64,000 nt of DNA from Actinomycetaceae bacterium (lineage in GTDB: Bacteria; Actinomycetota; Actinomycetes; Actinomycetales; Actinomycetaceae): positions 1-64,000 of the forward strand of contig JAUNVG010000004.1 of NCBI GenBank assembly GCA_030537735.1, in the 5' to 3' direction. Below are positions 46,065 through 56,765 of this stretch, piece by piece. The notes beneath the pieces were generated by a model. It did not search any database. It saw only the letters and a list, made by a program, of their open reading frames with translations, and was not told where the DNA came from. A program made the position numbers and the translations under genes. Every line of letters begins with the position of its first letter. The stretch's first letter is position 1.

Positions 46065-46994
46065 TCAGCTGTTGGATAAAGCGTCAGCACCGGATACGAT
46101 CTCGGTGATTTCCTGGGTAATCTCCGCCTGGCGAGCGGAGTTCGCCAGACGCGTGTAGTTAGTAATGAGTTCTTCCGCGTTTTCGGTGGCAGTGTGCATC
46201 GCCCGCTGACGTGAAGCCAGCTCCGAGGCAGCGGCTTGAAGCAGCGCATTGCGAATGCGGTTTTCCACATAAAGCGGTAACAGCGCGTCCAACACTGCGG
46301 CCTCATCCGGTTCGAACTCGTATTCGGGGAAAGCCAGCTCCGGATGGTCTTCAAACCCAAGTTCGCGTTCGCGTTCTTCATCCGACTGCGGCATATCCAC
46401 AACCGTTAAAGGCATCATTTGGCGCACTTCTGGAACCTGGGTAACCATGTTCTTGAAGCGAGTGAAAACCAGATACACCTCGCTGATGCCCGCTTGCGGA
46501 TCGGGGTCAAGGAAGGCATCGAGTAATGCTTTGGCTATCGCCATAACATTTTCTTCAGAAGGTGCATCGGAGTCACCTTCCCAAGCCTGCTCGATCTGCC
46601 GACCGCGGAAGCGGAAGTATGCGCTAGCGCGTCTTCCGGAGGTGAAAAGAACCGGTTCTTTCCCTTCCTCCCGCAAACGCTCAAGTAGTTTTTCAGTCTC
46701 GCGCAAAATCGTCGCCGAATAGGCTCCAGCCATACCACGATCGGAGGTAACGGTAAGCACCCCAACTCGTTTGGTGTCCTCACGCTTGCGGGTCAGCGGA
46801 TGATCCATGTCCCCGTGAATCGCAACCGCTGCCACTGCCTGCGACAGCGCCTTTTCGTATGGCCCTGCTTCGGTGGCAGCCTTGCGCGCCTTCCCGATGC
46901 GGGAGGCAGCGATCAGCTCCATCGCCCTGAAAACCTTCTTCAGGGTTTGGGTAGAGCGAATTCGCTGCTTATAGATACGCTGTTTTCCGCCCAT
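46065..46994 (-). CDS. atpG: ATP synthase gamma subunit
   Basis: A 309-residue rotor stalk subunit. It begins KQRIYKQRIRSTQTLKKVFR and ends with RNALLQAAASELASRQRAMHTA plus the C-terminal coiled helix ITQEITEIVSGADAL, the parts that go through the alpha3beta3 ring. It lies two bases after atpA. Confidence 0.97.
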   Translation of the reverse strand: MGGKQRIYKQRIRSTQTLKKVFRAMELIAASRIGKARKAATEAGPYEKALSQAVAAVAIHGDMDHPLTRKREDTKRVGVLTVTSDRGMAGAYSATILRETEKLLERLREEGKEPVLFTSGRRASAYFRFRGRQIEQAWEGDSDAPSEENVMAIAKALLDAFLDPDPQAGISEVYLVFTRFKNMVTQVPEVRQMMPLTVVDMPQSDEERERELGFEDHPELAFPEYEFEPDEAAVLDALLPLYVENRIRNALLQAAASELASRQRAMHTATENAEELITNYTRLANSARQAEITQEITEIVSGADALSNS

Positions 46995-46996
46995 TA

Positions 46997-48628
46997 TCAG
47001 GCCTTCTTACCGCGCACGATTTGCTCTTGAGTGTGTTCAGCTTCGGGCTCGCCGTCGGCGTCACCTGCGACGGTGATCCCTTCGGCGGAGAGGAACGACT
47101 TCAGGTACTCTTCCACGCCAGCTTTGAGTCCAGCTTCGGTCTCCTCATCTAGCAGACCGGTTTGAGCGATTGTCTTCAGCACCTCGGTGCGACCGTTGAG
47201 GTAATCAAGCATGCCACGCTCAAAGCGCGCCACGTCCTCTACCGGCACATCATCTAGGTACCCGTGGGTACCAGCCCAGATAGAGGCCACCTGATCGGGA
47301 ACCGAATAGGGGGTAGCCTGCGGCTGCTTGAGCAGTTCCATCAAACGCTCACCGCGGGTTAGCTGCTGTTTAGTGGCAGAATCCAGGTCGGAGGCGAACA
47401 TGGCGAAGGCAGCCATGGAGCGGTACTGCGCCAAGGTGATCTTCAACGTACCGGAGACCTTCTTCATGGCTTTGACCTGCGCGTCGCCGCCCACACGCGA
47501 AACCGAAATACCCACGTCAACCGCGGGACGCTGGTCAGCGTTGAACAGGTCGGACTGCAAGAAGATCTGCCCATCGGTAATCGAAATTACGTTGGTGGGG
47601 ATGTAGGCGGATACGTCGTTAGCTTTCGTCTCGATAATCGGCAGACCGGTCATTGACCCGCCACCGAGCTCATCTGACAGTTTCGCGCAACGCTCAAGCA
47701 GGCGCGAGTGCAGGTAGAACACGTCGCCGGGGTAGGCTTCACGGCCCGGAGGACGACGCAGCAGCAACGACACTGCACGGTAAGCTTCGGCTTGTTTCGA
47801 CAGGTCGTCGAACACGATCAGCACGTGCTTACCTTGGTACATCCAGTGCTGCCCAATGGCAGAGCCGGTGTAGGGCGCTAGGTACTTGTAGCCAGCCGGA
47901 TCCGATGCCGGTGAAGCCACGATGGTGGTGTATTCCATGGCACCAGCGGCTTCCAACGCGCCTTTAACGGCGGCGATGGTGGAACCTTTTTGCCCGATTG
48001 CTACGTAGATGCAGCGCACTTGCTTCTTCGGGTCACCCGACAGCCAGTTCTCCCTCTGGTTCATAATCGCGTCGAGGGCGATCGCTGTTTTACCTGTCTG
48101 TCGGTCGCCGATAATCAGCTGGCGTTGACCGCGCCCAATGGGAATCATCGAGTCGATTGCCTTCAGGCCAGTCTGCAGCGGTTCATGCACCGACTTACGC
48201 ATCATTACCCCGGGTGCCTGCAGTTCCAGTGCACGATGGTTGTCGATGTCGGTGATATCTCCCAAGCCGTCAATCGGCTTGCCCATCGGGTCGACTACGC
48301 GCCCCAGGTACCCTTCCCCAACGGGCACCGATAGTACTTCCCCGGTGCGGCGAACCTGCTGACCTTCCTCGATGTGAGTGTAGTCTCCCAGGACGATAAC
48401 GCCGATGTCGCGAATGTCGAGGTTCGATGCCAGCCCCAACGTGCCGTCCTCAAAACGCAGGAGCTCATTCGCCATGACTCCAGGCAGACCTTCCACGTGA
48501 GCGATGCCGTCGGCAGCTTGAGTCACGTGACCGATCTCTTCGACGGGTGTCTCCGAGGGTTGGTATGATTCGACGAAGCTGTCTAGAGCCGCCCGAATCT
48601 GATCGGGCCGGATAGAAAGTTCAGCCAT
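46997..48628 (-). CDS. atpA: ATP synthase alpha subunit
   Basis: A 543-residue non-catalytic F1 subunit with Walker [14 protein letters not shown] and the arginine-finger region [20 protein letters not shown] 48628 is chosen ([10 protein letters not shown]) because AAGGAAAAG lies upstream and the family begins there; the frame opens at 48664. A C-terminal extension of about 30 residues ([17 protein letters not shown]) is typical of actinobacteria. Confidence 0.97.
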   Translation of the reverse strand: MAELSIRPDQIRAALDSFVESYQPSETPVEEIGHVTQAADGIAHVEGLPGVMANELLRFEDGTLGLASNLDIRDIGVIVLGDYTHIEEGQQVRRTGEVLSVPVGEGYLGRVVDPMGKPIDGLGDITDIDNHRALELQAPGVMMRKSVHEPLQTGLKAIDSMIPIGRGQRQLIIGDRQTGKTAIALDAIMNQRENWLSGDPKKQVRCIYVAIGQKGSTIAAVKGALEAAGAMEYTTIVASPASDPAGYKYLAPYTGSAIGQHWMYQGKHVLIVFDDLSKQAEAYRAVSLLLRRPPGREAYPGDVFYLHSRLLERCAKLSDELGGGSMTGLPIIETKANDVSAYIPTNVISITDGQIFLQSDLFNADQRPAVDVGISVSRVGGDAQVKAMKKVSGTLKITLAQYRSMAAFAMFASDLDSATKQQLTRGERLMELLKQPQATPYSVPDQVASIWAGTHGYLDDVPVEDVARFERGMLDYLNGRTEVLKTIAQTGLLDEETEAGLKAGVEEYLKSFLSAEGITVAGDADGEPEAEHTQEQIVRGKKA

Positions 48629-48666
48629 TGAGCTTTTCCTTACCGTGTGTTTTGAAAACGACAATG

Positions 48667-49488
48667 TTATGTGTTTGCCAACTCGCGCTTGACTTTCGCA
48701 AGCTGAGAGCTGACGGTGGCGTTAATGGCATCTTGGCCTACCTCGATATTCATACCGCCCAGTACCGAAGGGTCGATGACGGTGTTGATCGAGATACCCT
48801 GCGCATAACGCTTTTCGAGGATGGTCCGCAGTCGCTGCAGTTGCTGCTCACTAAGAGCAGATGCGGTGGTGACTGTCGCTACCATTTGGTTGCGGCGGTG
48901 CGCTGCGGAAGCGATGAGTTCGCGCAATCTGGAAGTAAGCCTTCCATGCTTGGAAAGCCGCACCGTGCGACGTAGAAGCCGTGAAGCGTACGGGTTCAGG
49001 GCTTCGTTGAAGAGGCGAGCTGCGAAGTGAGCTCGGTCGTGAGCGCTACCAACGCCCAAATCAGTCAAAGCGATGCGTAGCTGCCTTTGTTCCCCTAAGA
49101 ACTCATTAACAGCGAAAAGCTGAGATTCAACTTCTTCAAGCTTTTCAACCTTTTGAGCAGCTAGGAAAACCGCCTCATTTCCAAGTTCTTCACATGCTAC
49201 GGCCACGTCGTCAGGATGTGACCAATGTCCGCGAGCAAGTTCAGCTAACACGCTTTCTGCTTGCGCAGTGACTGCCTCAGCTAGCAACTGCGAAACGAAA
49301 GCGACCTTATCTTCTGCGCTGCGACCGGGGTCGGTCAGCGCCATACGCACCCGCGGGGTGCGACGCAGAAGATCAGATATCCCGAACAGATTTTCTGCTA
49401 CTTCCATCGGGTCAACTGCGGCGGTCTGCAAGCTGTTTCGTAAAACAGTCTCAGCCGCACGTAAACTATTCTCACTCGCAGCGCGCAT
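48667..49488 (-). CDS. atpH: ATP synthase delta subunit
   Basis: A 273-residue F1 delta subunit, the long actinobacterial form. The C-terminal part carries the family motif block [20 protein letters not shown]. The N-terminal half is helical. It joins the b-subunit stalk to F1. AGGAGG inside the end of atpF serves as ribosome binding site, and the two genes abut directly. Confidence 0.95.
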   Translation of the reverse strand: MRAASENSLRAAETVLRNSLQTAAVDPMEVAENLFGISDLLRRTPRVRMALTDPGRSAEDKVAFVSQLLAEAVTAQAESVLAELARGHWSHPDDVAVACEELGNEAVFLAAQKVEKLEEVESQLFAVNEFLGEQRQLRIALTDLGVGSAHDRAHFAARLFNEALNPYASRLLRRTVRLSKHGRLTSRLRELIASAAHRRNQMVATVTTASALSEQQLQRLRTILEKRYAQGISINTVIDPSVLGGMNIEVGQDAINATVSSQLAKVKRELANT

Positions 49489-50037
49489 CTAGGCCTCCTG
49501 CGGCTGGGATTGTGATTCGAGATCGGCAAGGAAGCGATCCACTACGCGAGCAGTAAGATCGGTGTTTTGCAGATGCTCTCCAACAATTTTTTCAGCAAGT
49601 TCTGAAGCCAGTAAGCCAACTTCGGACTGCAAAGAAATCTGCGCGGACTGGCGCTCAGCTGCGATTTGGCGCTGTGCAAGTTCCAGTATCCGGTTGGCTT
49701 CTGCTTCTGCTTCCTTACGAGCCTTGGCGAAAATCGCTTTGGCGTCCTCGCTGGCTGCGGCTCTGATTGAGCCTGCTTCCGCGTTGGCTGCTGCGACTGT
49801 TTCCTCCGCCCGGCGCACCGCTAGCGCTTCAGCTTCTTGAGCCCGTTCGCTGGCACGTAGCCCTTCTTCGATGGTGCGACTGCGCTCATCGAGGACGGCG
49901 TTCAGCTTCGGCAAACCGTACACCAAGAAGACGACGAAGATTGGTACCAGGACAACTATGGACCAAACTAAGTCGTAGGTGGGTGGCAGGAATAGATCTG
50001 CTCCCGAGGGCGTGGGGTCGGATACGGGTAAAATCAT
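49489..50037 (-). CDS. atpF: ATP synthase b subunit
   Basis: A 182-residue stator subunit with one N-terminal transmembrane segment (about 24-44, LVWSIVVLVPIFVVFLVYGL) and a long Ala/Glu/Arg-rich coiled coil (45-165). It anchors the delta subunit. Located two bases after atpE. Confidence 0.96.
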   Translation of the reverse strand: MILPVSDPTPSGADLFLPPTYDLVWSIVVLVPIFVVFLVYGLPKLNAVLDERSRTIEEGLRASERAQEAEALAVRRAEETVAAANAEAGSIRAAASEDAKAIFAKARKEAEAEANRILELAQRQIAAERQSAQISLQSEVGLLASELAEKIVGEHLQNTDLTARVVDRFLADLESQSQPQEA

Positions 50038-50039
50038 GA

Positions 50040-50258
<219 letters not shown>

Positions 50259-50321
50259 CTAGTTGTTCTTATCCTTCAGGATAAGCGGTATGTGGTGCTG
50301 GATTATATCCAGCAGGGTTTT

Positions 50322-51119
50322 CTAGTGGGTTTCAATGGACATCTTGATGTACACGGCCGTGAGGATGGAGAAAATGAAGGCCTGCAGACCTGCTACGAAG
50401 ATCTCAAAGAGGGTGAAGGCCAAGGCTCCAGCCAGCGTCACTACACTCAAAGCTTTGAGTGCGGCAGCGGCTTCGAAGAACAGGTAGTGGGTTCCGAAGA
50501 AGCACATTGCTAGCAGTAGGTGCCCAACCAGCATGTTCACTAGTAAACGGATGGTGAGGGTAGCTGGCCGAATCACGAAGGTTGAGAATGCTTCGATCGG
50601 GGTGAGAATGAGGTAAAGAGGCCAAGGCACCCCGGCGGGGAACAACTGGGATTTGAAGAACCCTCCCGCACCCTGGGCGCGGATACCTGCGGCGATGAAA
50701 ACGAAGTAGGAGATGACCGCGAATATCAGGGGAATGGCCACCACCGAGGAAGCAGCGATGTTGAGTCCGGGGATGATACCGGTAATGTTCATGAACAGTA
50801 CTGCGAAGAAGATGGTGGTGAGGATCGGGGCGTAGCGCCTCCCGTTTACCTCCCCCAGGGTCTCTATAGCCACCTGGTCGCGTACGAAGGTAACCATGAG
50901 TTCTAGGACTGATTGTCCGCGACCGGGCACCAGCTGGGCGCGGCGCGCACCGATCCACATGACTGCCAATAGCGCAATCGCCGCGACGATTCGCACTAGA
51001 ACCAGTCGGTTCATTTCGAAAAGGGTACCTTCGAACGCGAATGGAGCTGGGAAGAAGTCCCCGATTCCAGGTTTGCCTGGAACAATGGCACCGGCGACGC
51101 TGCTGGCGAGCGACGTCAT
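50322..51119 (-). CDS. atpB: ATP synthase a subunit
   Basis: A 265-residue multi-pass Fo subunit. The essential Arg is in RPATLTIRLLVNMLVGHLLL, and FPAPFAFEGTLFEMNR lies near the N-terminus. It provides the ion channel next to the c ring. A 78-base gap to atpE is present. No clear ribosome binding site is seen before the ATG. Confidence 0.95.
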   Translation of the reverse strand: MTSLASSVAGAIVPGKPGIGDFFPAPFAFEGTLFEMNRLVLVRIVAAIALLAVMWIGARRAQLVPGRGQSVLELMVTFVRDQVAIETLGEVNGRRYAPILTTIFFAVLFMNITGIIPGLNIAASSVVAIPLIFAVISYFVFIAAGIRAQGAGGFFKSQLFPAGVPWPLYLILTPIEAFSTFVIRPATLTIRLLVNMLVGHLLLAMCFFGTHYLFFEAAAALKALSVVTLAGALAFTLFEIFVAGLQAFIFSILTAVYIKMSIETH

Positions 51120-51277
51120 TGCTGCGCTAAACAGGATGCACCCCCTGGGTTAGGTTTGGTGTTTGTGGTCCTACGGTGTCAGTAGCACTATCCGAACTGT
51201 ATACGATCGAGCCTCAATGCCACGGTGAAACCAATCATAATGCTATCAGCATCACTACTGTAGACATAACCTTTGAC

Positions 51278-51760
51278 CTATTGATTATCTTTTTTTGTCA
51301 GCTCGATAGTTTGGATTTTCGCCCGCATGAGGATCCAGGTTTGTGTCATGACCTGGGCCAATATGGTTACAAGCAGTCCGTAGCCGGCAGCTTTGGGGTC
51401 GATGGAGCTGAATTTCCCTACCACTAAGATGGTGACCACCATGACCGCGACCTTAACCAGATAGTCACCGGCCATGATGGCAGTGAGCATCTGGGTATTG
51501 CGAACCACGATATGCACCCCGGCGAAGGTCACGACAGCTAGGGCTATGCCGATCGCGGCAGCCAACAACGACCCCTTCAGCACTTGCCCACCGCTTAAGG
51601 CTCCAACTGCCGCAATCGCGCATCCCACCACAACTGCCACAACCAGAACGTACTTACTCATGGTTTTCAGACTGCTGGCCAAAGCCTCACTGGCGGGGCT
51701 ATCCCCGGTTTGGGCAGTTTGCGAGTGCTCGTTTTTTCCTGCAGGTTCTCTTTCCACCAT
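51278..51760 (-). CDS. Putative ATP synthase protein I (AtpI-like) membrane protein
   Basis: A 160-residue protein with a polar N-terminal segment of about 30 residues and four hydrophobic segments (about 36-56, 62-82, 95-115, 122-142). Position directly before atpB and topology fit the AtpI-type assembly factor of the c ring or an associated membrane protein. Sequence similarity to known AtpI is too weak to be certain. GGAGAAAGAAA precedes the ATG. Confidence 0.7.
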   Translation of the reverse strand: MVEREPAGKNEHSQTAQTGDSPASEALASSLKTMSKYVLVVAVVVGCAIAAVGALSGGQVLKGSLLAAAIGIALAVVTFAGVHIVVRNTQMLTAIMAGDYLVKVAVMVVTILVVGKFSSIDPKAAGYGLLVTILAQVMTQTWILMRAKIQTIELTKKDNQ

Positions 51761-51786
51761 TTTCTTTCTCCAACGGTATCGGCACG

Positions 51787-52950
51787 TTAGGCATCTAGCT
51801 TGTCTTCTTCACCAACGGGCGAAGCAGGTCGATCAGGTCTCTTTCCTATGCACGCAAGGCCTATGCGCCCCAGTCCGGGCAGTAGGTTGACGGTAAGGAA
51901 TAGAGTGAAGATGAAGGCCGGAGCGGTTGCTAGCAGCACCCACTTAGGTGGGTAAACCAAAAGCGCAACCGTGGGGAAAGTGACTAATGCTGTCCACAAG
52001 TAGAGTAAGAGCACTACCCCGGTGTGCGAGTGCCCGATGTCCAGTAGCCGGTGGTGGATGTGCTTACGGTCGGCGTGGAAGGGAGACTTACCGGCACGCA
52101 GGCGACGAATCACCGCTAACGTCATGTCGGTAATCGGGATCGCCAGAATAATGATTGGCAGCACAATCGGCAGTAGCGAGGTAAGCAGCTGCGGCTCCCC
52201 CAACACCAGCGGATCCAGCTGACCGGTGACGATAATAGTGGCACAAGCCGTTATCGTCCCCAAGCTAAGCGCCCCTGAATCACCCATGAATATGGTGCCC
52301 GGGTGGAAGTTATGCGGTAAAAACCCAAGGCAAATCCCCAAAAGCACCGCGATGATTAAAGATGCGGTACTGGCGTAGGTCAAAGCTCCACTGGTCCTAG
52401 TGAGCATGTAGGAGTAGATGAAAAAAGCTGTTGCTCCGATCGCTACCACACCGGTTGCAAGACCATCCAAGCCGTCAACAAAGTTCACGGCGTTCATCAT
52501 TGCCACGAACACGAAGATCGTGACTCCTAAGGAAAGCGTCGAAGAACCTATAGTTATGCCAAATATTGGAAAGGTAACTAGCTGCACTCCCTGGTAGGCC
52601 AAAAAGACAGCTACCAATACTTGCCCGGCTAGTTTTGCAGTCCAGTCCAAATCCCACACGTCATCGACTAGCCCTAACGCGGTAATAGCCAGCACACCGA
52701 TTAACACCATCCATGGGGTGCGTGTGGAATAGACGGGCTCAAAATAAGGCAGTTGCGATGCCACGACGAGCGCTACGGCAAAGCCCAGTGACATTGCTAC
52801 GCCCCCCAGCCGGGGCACCGGAGTTGAATGCACGTCGCGCTCACGCACGGGCGTTAATACGTGCCATTCGAGCGAAAGCCTACGCATAACCGAAGTGAGC
52901 ATAAAAGTCACAGCAGCTGCTACGAGCATAACCAACAAGTAAAGTCGCAT
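51787..52950 (-). CDS. wecA: Undecaprenyl-phosphate sugar-1-phosphate transferase (WecA/TagO/MraY-like)
   Basis: A 387-residue polytopic enzyme of about eleven transmembrane segments that attaches GlcNAc-1-phosphate to undecaprenyl phosphate. Motifs: VLTPVRERDVHSTPVPRLGG, ALGLVDDVWDLDW (Asp-Asp), NAVNFVDGLDGLATGV, FLPHNFHPGTIFMGDSG and ADRKHIHHRLLDIG. The MGDSG and KHIHHRL signatures point to WecA/TagO rather than MraY. It begins two bases after the yrdC stop and belongs to the prfA-prmC-yrdC-wecA-atp run typical of actinobacteria. Confidence 0.92.
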   Translation of the reverse strand: MRLYLLVMLVAAAVTFMLTSVMRRLSLEWHVLTPVRERDVHSTPVPRLGGVAMSLGFAVALVVASQLPYFEPVYSTRTPWMVLIGVLAITALGLVDDVWDLDWTAKLAGQVLVAVFLAYQGVQLVTFPIFGITIGSSTLSLGVTIFVFVAMMNAVNFVDGLDGLATGVVAIGATAFFIYSYMLTRTSGALTYASTASLIIAVLLGICLGFLPHNFHPGTIFMGDSGALSLGTITACATIIVTGQLDPLVLGEPQLLTSLLPIVLPIIILAIPITDMTLAVIRRLRAGKSPFHADRKHIHHRLLDIGHSHTGVVLLLYLWTALVTFPTVALLVYPPKWVLLATAPAFIFTLFLTVNLLPGLGRIGLACIGKRPDRPASPVGEEDKLDA

Positions 52951-52952
52951 CG

Positions 52953-53588
52953 CTACCGCTTCTCATCGTCCGCTATTAGGAGCTTAATTGTCCTCTCATC
53001 TATGTTACCTGCCCGCAGTATCACAGGGGTTTGAGTGGTTGCATCCACAATGGTCGATGGGGTCGGCCCACTGGTGGGGCCCCCATCGCAATAGACAGAC
53101 ACTGCCGACCCAAAATAGTTTCTAGCCATTTGACAACTCGTGGCTGGAGGGTTGCCTGTGGAGTTAGCTGAGCTTACAGCTAACGGGCCAGTTACCGACA
53201 AAACCTCCAAAGCATTTTGGTGGTCCGGCATACGTACGGCAATAGTGTCGGTCGTTTCCCCCAAGTCGAAGTCTGCGGCAAGCTGGCTGCGTTTAAAAAT
53301 AAGGGTAAGAGCCCCTGGCCAGAAGGCTTGTACTAGTTTGTTCACCCAAGGTGGCAGCTGCTGCCCCATTGCCAAGCCAACCTCAATGCTTGGAACCAAA
53401 ACTGGAGAAGGCATGTTTCGGCCTCGCCCTTTAGCGTTCAGCATTTTATTTACTGCCGTACTCGAGTGAGGATTAGCGCCAATACCGTAAACCGTATCCG
53501 TGGGGATGACAAGCAGCTCATCAGAGGTCACCGCAGCAGAAATTAGCTGGGCATCACTTGTGGAAAAGGGCAGCTCAATCCAGTGCAT
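52953..53588 (-). CDS. tsaC: Threonylcarbamoyl-AMP synthase (Sua5/YrdC/TsaC)
   Basis: A 211-residue YrdC-fold enzyme making threonylcarbamoyl-AMP for t6A37 of ANN-decoding tRNAs. It has LLVIPTDTVYGIGANP, KGRGRNMPSPVLVPS, PGALTLIFK and SANSTGNPPATSC, all family blocks. The C-terminal Sua5 domain is absent, so this is the single-domain form. ATG 53588 lies four bases after prmC, with no ribosome binding site and a GACAAT six bases upstream. Confidence 0.93.
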   Translation of the reverse strand: MHWIELPFSTSDAQLISAAVTSDELLVIPTDTVYGIGANPHSSTAVNKMLNAKGRGRNMPSPVLVPSIEVGLAMGQQLPPWVNKLVQAFWPGALTLIFKRSQLAADFDLGETTDTIAVRMPDHQNALEVLSVTGPLAVSSANSTGNPPATSCQMARNYFGSAVSVYCDGGPTSGPTPSTIVDATTQTPVILRAGNIDERTIKLLIADDEKR

Positions 53589-53592
53589 GTCG

Positions 53593-54522
53593 CTATTGTC
53601 TCACGCTTGGCAATACAGCTGACAGGTAACGCTCCCGGGCAGCTAAATCACGATGTGTGCGTACTTGTGTAAAGCCCAGGTTATCAGCGTGCTCACGCAG
53701 GGCTCGGCCCTGGGTGTCGTCGTGTTCTACAACCAGCAGGCCCGCGGGCTTTAAGCACTCACGCGCGGTCTGCACAATACTCTTGGGGATCATCAGCCCG
53801 TCTTCTCCCCCACCCCACAACGCTATCGCCGGGTCTGCCAGTGCTTCGGGAGCTAAAGCACGCTGCGGTACGTAAGGGGGGTTAGAAACTACGACGTCGA
53901 ATTTCTCTGTTTCCTCCACCGTGAAGTTGGTGGCATCGGCGTTGTCAAACTGTACTTCCACCCCGTGGTTCTTCGCGTTTTGGCGCGCTACTGCCAGGGC
54001 TTTGTTGTCTATCTCAACTCCCTGGACGAAAGCTTGCGGCAGGTACTTGGCTAATGCGATTGCCATCGCTCCCGATCCGGTACACAAGTCCAGTATCCGC
54101 ACTCGCCCTTGCCTATGGCGATATTCGCCTGAGGACGTCTGCTGGGGATCTTGGTCAAAGGAAGGTGATCCTTCAGCGCGTTGATCGAAAGCGTTTAGAA
54201 CGTACTCGACAAGTAGTTCAGTTTCGGGGCGTACGCAAAACACTTCCGGTGATGCGATTAGCTCAAGGCCATAAAAATACTGCTTGCCAAGCAGGTGCTG
54301 CAGGGGCTGGCGAAGGGAACGTTTTTCGACGTAGTCGCAGATGGCACTCACTTGCCCAGGGGCTAGATCGTTGAGTAGGTATAGCGGCACTGCAGTGACG
54401 TGCTCCACTATCGCTTGCAAGTCTGCGCTCGGTGAGGCTACACCACCGTCCGTAAGCTGCTGAATCCACCTAGGCCAATACTGCTGGCGAAGCGGCAGCG
54501 AGGACGTACCTTCCACATTCAC
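53593..54522 (-). CDS. prmC: Peptide chain release factor N5-glutamine methyltransferase
   Basis: A 309-residue SAM methyltransferase that modifies the GGQ glutamine of release factors. The SAM motif is [17 protein letters not shown] and the catalytic NPPY is in [10 protein letters not shown]. The N-terminal helical domain recognises the release factor. GTG 54522 overlaps the prfA stop as GTGA, and family similarity starts near there; the frame opens at 54573. It modifies the product of the gene directly upstream. Confidence 0.93.
   Translation of the reverse strand: MNVEGTSSLPLRQQYWPRWIQQLTDGGVASPSADLQAIVEHVTAVPLYLLNDLAPGQVSAICDYVEKRSLRQPLQHLLGKQYFYGLELIASPEVFCVRPETELLVEYVLNAFDQRAEGSPSFDQDPQQTSSGEYRHRQGRVRILDLCTGSGAMAIALAKYLPQAFVQGVEIDNKALAVARQNAKNHGVEVQFDNADATNFTVEETEKFDVVVSNPPYVPQRALAPEALADPAIALWGGGEDGLMIPKSIVQTARECLKPAGLLVVEHDDTQGRALREHADNLGFTQVRTHRDLAARERYLSAVLPSVRQ
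53595..53600 (-). promoter_or_regulatory. -10-like box of yrdC inside the prmC end
   Basis: On the minus strand GACAAT is followed by six bases and the yrdC ATG. The hexamer lies in the last prmC codons (Arg-Gln-stop), so chance cannot be excluded. Confidence 0.3.
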
Positions 54523-55622
54523 TGATCTTGCCCGGCAGCGTCCATTCGAGCTTGTTCGTCCATCGCTATGCAAGACTCGATCACTGCTTCAAGGTCGCCT
54601 TCCAACACCGTGGAGAGGTTATAAGCCTTGTACCCGGTGCGGTGATCTGCAATCCGGTTTTCTGGGAAGTTGTAGGTACGGATCCGTTCGGAACGATCCA
54701 CCGTGCGCACTTGGGAAGCTCTAACGGCGGCCGCCTCGGCCTCGCGTTCTTCGCGTGCCTGCTGCACTAGGCGTGCGCGCAGCACCCGCATTGCGGCTTC
54801 TTTATTCTGCAACTGGGACTTCTCATTTTGCATGGAAACAACTATTCCCGTGGGCAGGTGAGTTATCCGCACAGCTGAGTCAGTGGTGTTAACTGACTGT
54901 CCACCTGGGCCCGATGAGCGGAAGACGTCGATACGCAGATCGTTTTGATCTATGGTTATCTCTTCGCAGTCATCATCTACTTCCGGTACCACCAAAACCC
55001 CGGCCGCGGAAGTGTGCACCCGTCCCTGGGACTCGGTCACCGGTACTCGCTGTACCCGGTGGACTCCACCTTCGAATTTCAGGTGCGCCCACACGCCCTC
55101 TTCGGGAGGTACGTTTCCTTTGGAAGCTACCGACAGCGAGATTTCTTTTAGTCCTCCCAGCCCGGTGGGGGTGGAGGAAAGTTCCTTGACTTTCCACCCC
55201 TTCGACTCAGCGTAACGGGTGTACATGCGCGCTAAATCAGCGGCGAAAAGCGCTGACTCTTCGCCTCCTTCTCCGGCCTTGATCTCCAAGATCACGTCAT
55301 CGGCGTCAGCTGGATCTCGCGGGATAAGAATCCGCACCAACTTTTCGTGGCTAGATTCCATAGCGGTTTTCAGCTCTGGTAGTTCATCGGCAAAGGAAGG
55401 ATCCTCATCCGCCATCTCTTCCGCAGCCTGGTAGTCTTCTAAGGCTTGGGTAAAAACATCAACGGCGGATTTAATGGCGCCCAGCTCAGAAAAACGCTTC
55501 GCCAGGCGTCTGGAGGCAGCTCTATCAGCAAGAATTTCCGGGTCAGCGAGTTTGCTTTCTACCTGTGCGTACTCTTCTAACATCGGTTTGACTGCATTGA
55601 GTTCGTGACTGTAATCGCTCAC
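54519..55622 (-). CDS. prfA: Peptide chain release factor 1
   Basis: A 367-residue RF1 that ends translation at UAG and UAA. GGQ is in [19 protein letters not shown], and a codon-recognition segment is in the middle domain. GTG 55622 (family start [15 protein letters not shown]) is chosen; the frame opens at 55748 but the first 42 residues do not look like RF1. GAGAGG lies upstream at a rather long distance of ten bases. Confidence 0.94.
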   Translation of the reverse strand: MSDYSHELNAVKPMLEEYAQVESKLADPEILADRAASRRLAKRFSELGAIKSAVDVFTQALEDYQAAEEMADEDPSFADELPELKTAMESSHEKLVRILIPRDPADADDVILEIKAGEGGEESALFAADLARMYTRYAESKGWKVKELSSTPTGLGGLKEISLSVASKGNVPPEEGVWAHLKFEGGVHRVQRVPVTESQGRVHTSAAGVLVVPEVDDDCEEITIDQNDLRIDVFRSSGPGGQSVNTTDSAVRITHLPTGIVVSMQNEKSQLQNKEAAMRVLRARLVQQAREEREAEAAAVRASQVRTVDRSERIRTYNFPENRIADHRTGYKAYNLSTVLEGDLEAVIESCIAMDEQARMDAAGQDQ

Positions 55623-55765
55623 AGGTATTTTGCCTCTCGCCCCTGGTACTTTCTTTTGGTTCTCTACAAACCATCCGCTTACATTCTGCCAGAGCTTGCT
55701 AACAGGCTCCAACGTGGTTTCTGCGCAAAAGGCATATTGGGTAGGCAAGATCTGCGTCTTTACCC

Positions 55766-55771
55766 TACAGT
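55766..55771 (+). promoter_or_regulatory. -10 box of leaderless DUF1684 gene
   Basis: TACAGT is followed by six bases and the ATG at 55778, without a ribosome binding site. Confidence 0.45.
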
Positions 55772-55777
55772 GTGGCT

Positions 55778-56641
55778 ATGGACACTAACTTAAACGCTGC
55801 CGGCCGCACCAACGCCGATGCTAAGAAAAGTTGGAACAACTGGCGTAAAGAGGTTGACTCAGCCCTGTCTGAGCCCTTCGGGTGGCTCACTTTATCAGCA
55901 TTGACGTGGCTGACTAAGGACCCCTCCCCCATCGACGATTTCCCTGGTACATGGTCCTTCCAAGATGGAGTTGTTCACGTCCATTTCAGCGCCAGTGAGC
56001 CTCAGATCTACCGGGTGGACACTGGCTCCTCGCCCGCCGACGCTAGCCCCTTACCGCAAGGCCAGCGGCACACTTTCGATCCGCGTGAAAGTCCCACGCT
56101 CCAAGTAGCTGATAAGCAAGCAGAGATAGCGCTGCGAAACGGGCAAGTATGCGTCAGGATACGTAACAAAGACAGCGCTTTGAGAGCAGGTTTTACTGCC
56201 GTACCCGCTTGGCCGTGGCAGGCAAAATGGGTAATCCCCGTGCGTTACTTTCCATATCCCCAAGCGGTCACCAGGGACATCTTCACGGCTTGGCGCGGTC
56301 TGACTAATAAAATGGAGTTTTGCGGCGACGTGGTCTTTCGGTTGGGTGACAGCGAAGTCAGGTGGGCTGTATCTGGAAGTTCCATTGACGAAGGCCGGGT
56401 GATTTTCCGTGACGGGACTTCTCAAAGCCAGGCCGCCCCGTGGCGAACTGCCCCGGTAGTGGAAGTGGATGCCGATAGCGGCGATCCAAAATACGTAATC
56501 GACTTCAACTACGCCCAGAATTTCCCCGCTCATTACGGTCCGTGGGCGACTTGTCCGCGACCTGTTGCGGAGAACTACACCGAGGTGGAGATAACCGCCG
56601 GGCAGAAACGTCCTTTGATTACTCAATCTCAGTGGCTGTAG
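55778..56641 (+). CDS. DUF1684 domain protein
   Basis: A 287-residue protein of the DUF1684 family, function unknown. Its N-terminal block PFGWLTLSALTWL and the C-terminal block DFNYAQNFPAHYGP then ATCPRPVAENYTEVEITAG are family signatures. No signal peptide is visible. It runs opposite to the flanking rho and prfA genes, at the place where many actinobacteria carry rpmE. ATG 55778 rather than GTG 55772 is favoured by the -10 box. Confidence 0.82.
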   Translation: MDTNLNAAGRTNADAKKSWNNWRKEVDSALSEPFGWLTLSALTWLTKDPSPIDDFPGTWSFQDGVVHVHFSASEPQIYRVDTGSSPADASPLPQGQRHTFDPRESPTLQVADKQAEIALRNGQVCVRIRNKDSALRAGFTAVPAWPWQAKWVIPVRYFPYPQAVTRDIFTAWRGLTNKMEFCGDVVFRLGDSEVRWAVSGSSIDEGRVIFRDGTSQSQAAPWRTAPVVEVDADSGDPKYVIDFNYAQNFPAHYGPWATCPRPVAENYTEVEITAGQKRPLITQSQWL

Positions 56642-56692
56642 CTTGCAGGAAGCACCGAAATGCGCTCCAGCGCAACACGGTTTGTACTTCAA

Positions 56693-56748
56693 ATAGCTAA
56701 AGCTTCGGGACGCGGCGCATCGCGCACACGTCCCGAAGCTTTAGCTAT
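56693..56748. terminator. Long inverted repeat terminating rho and the DUF1684 gene
   Basis: A perfect 20-bp stem joins 56693-56712 and 56729-56748 (core AAAGCTTCGGGACG) around a 16-base loop. It lies between the converging DUF1684 and rho genes and would stop both. Confidence 0.85.
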
Positions 56749-56765
56749 CAGTTCCTAGCTACCGC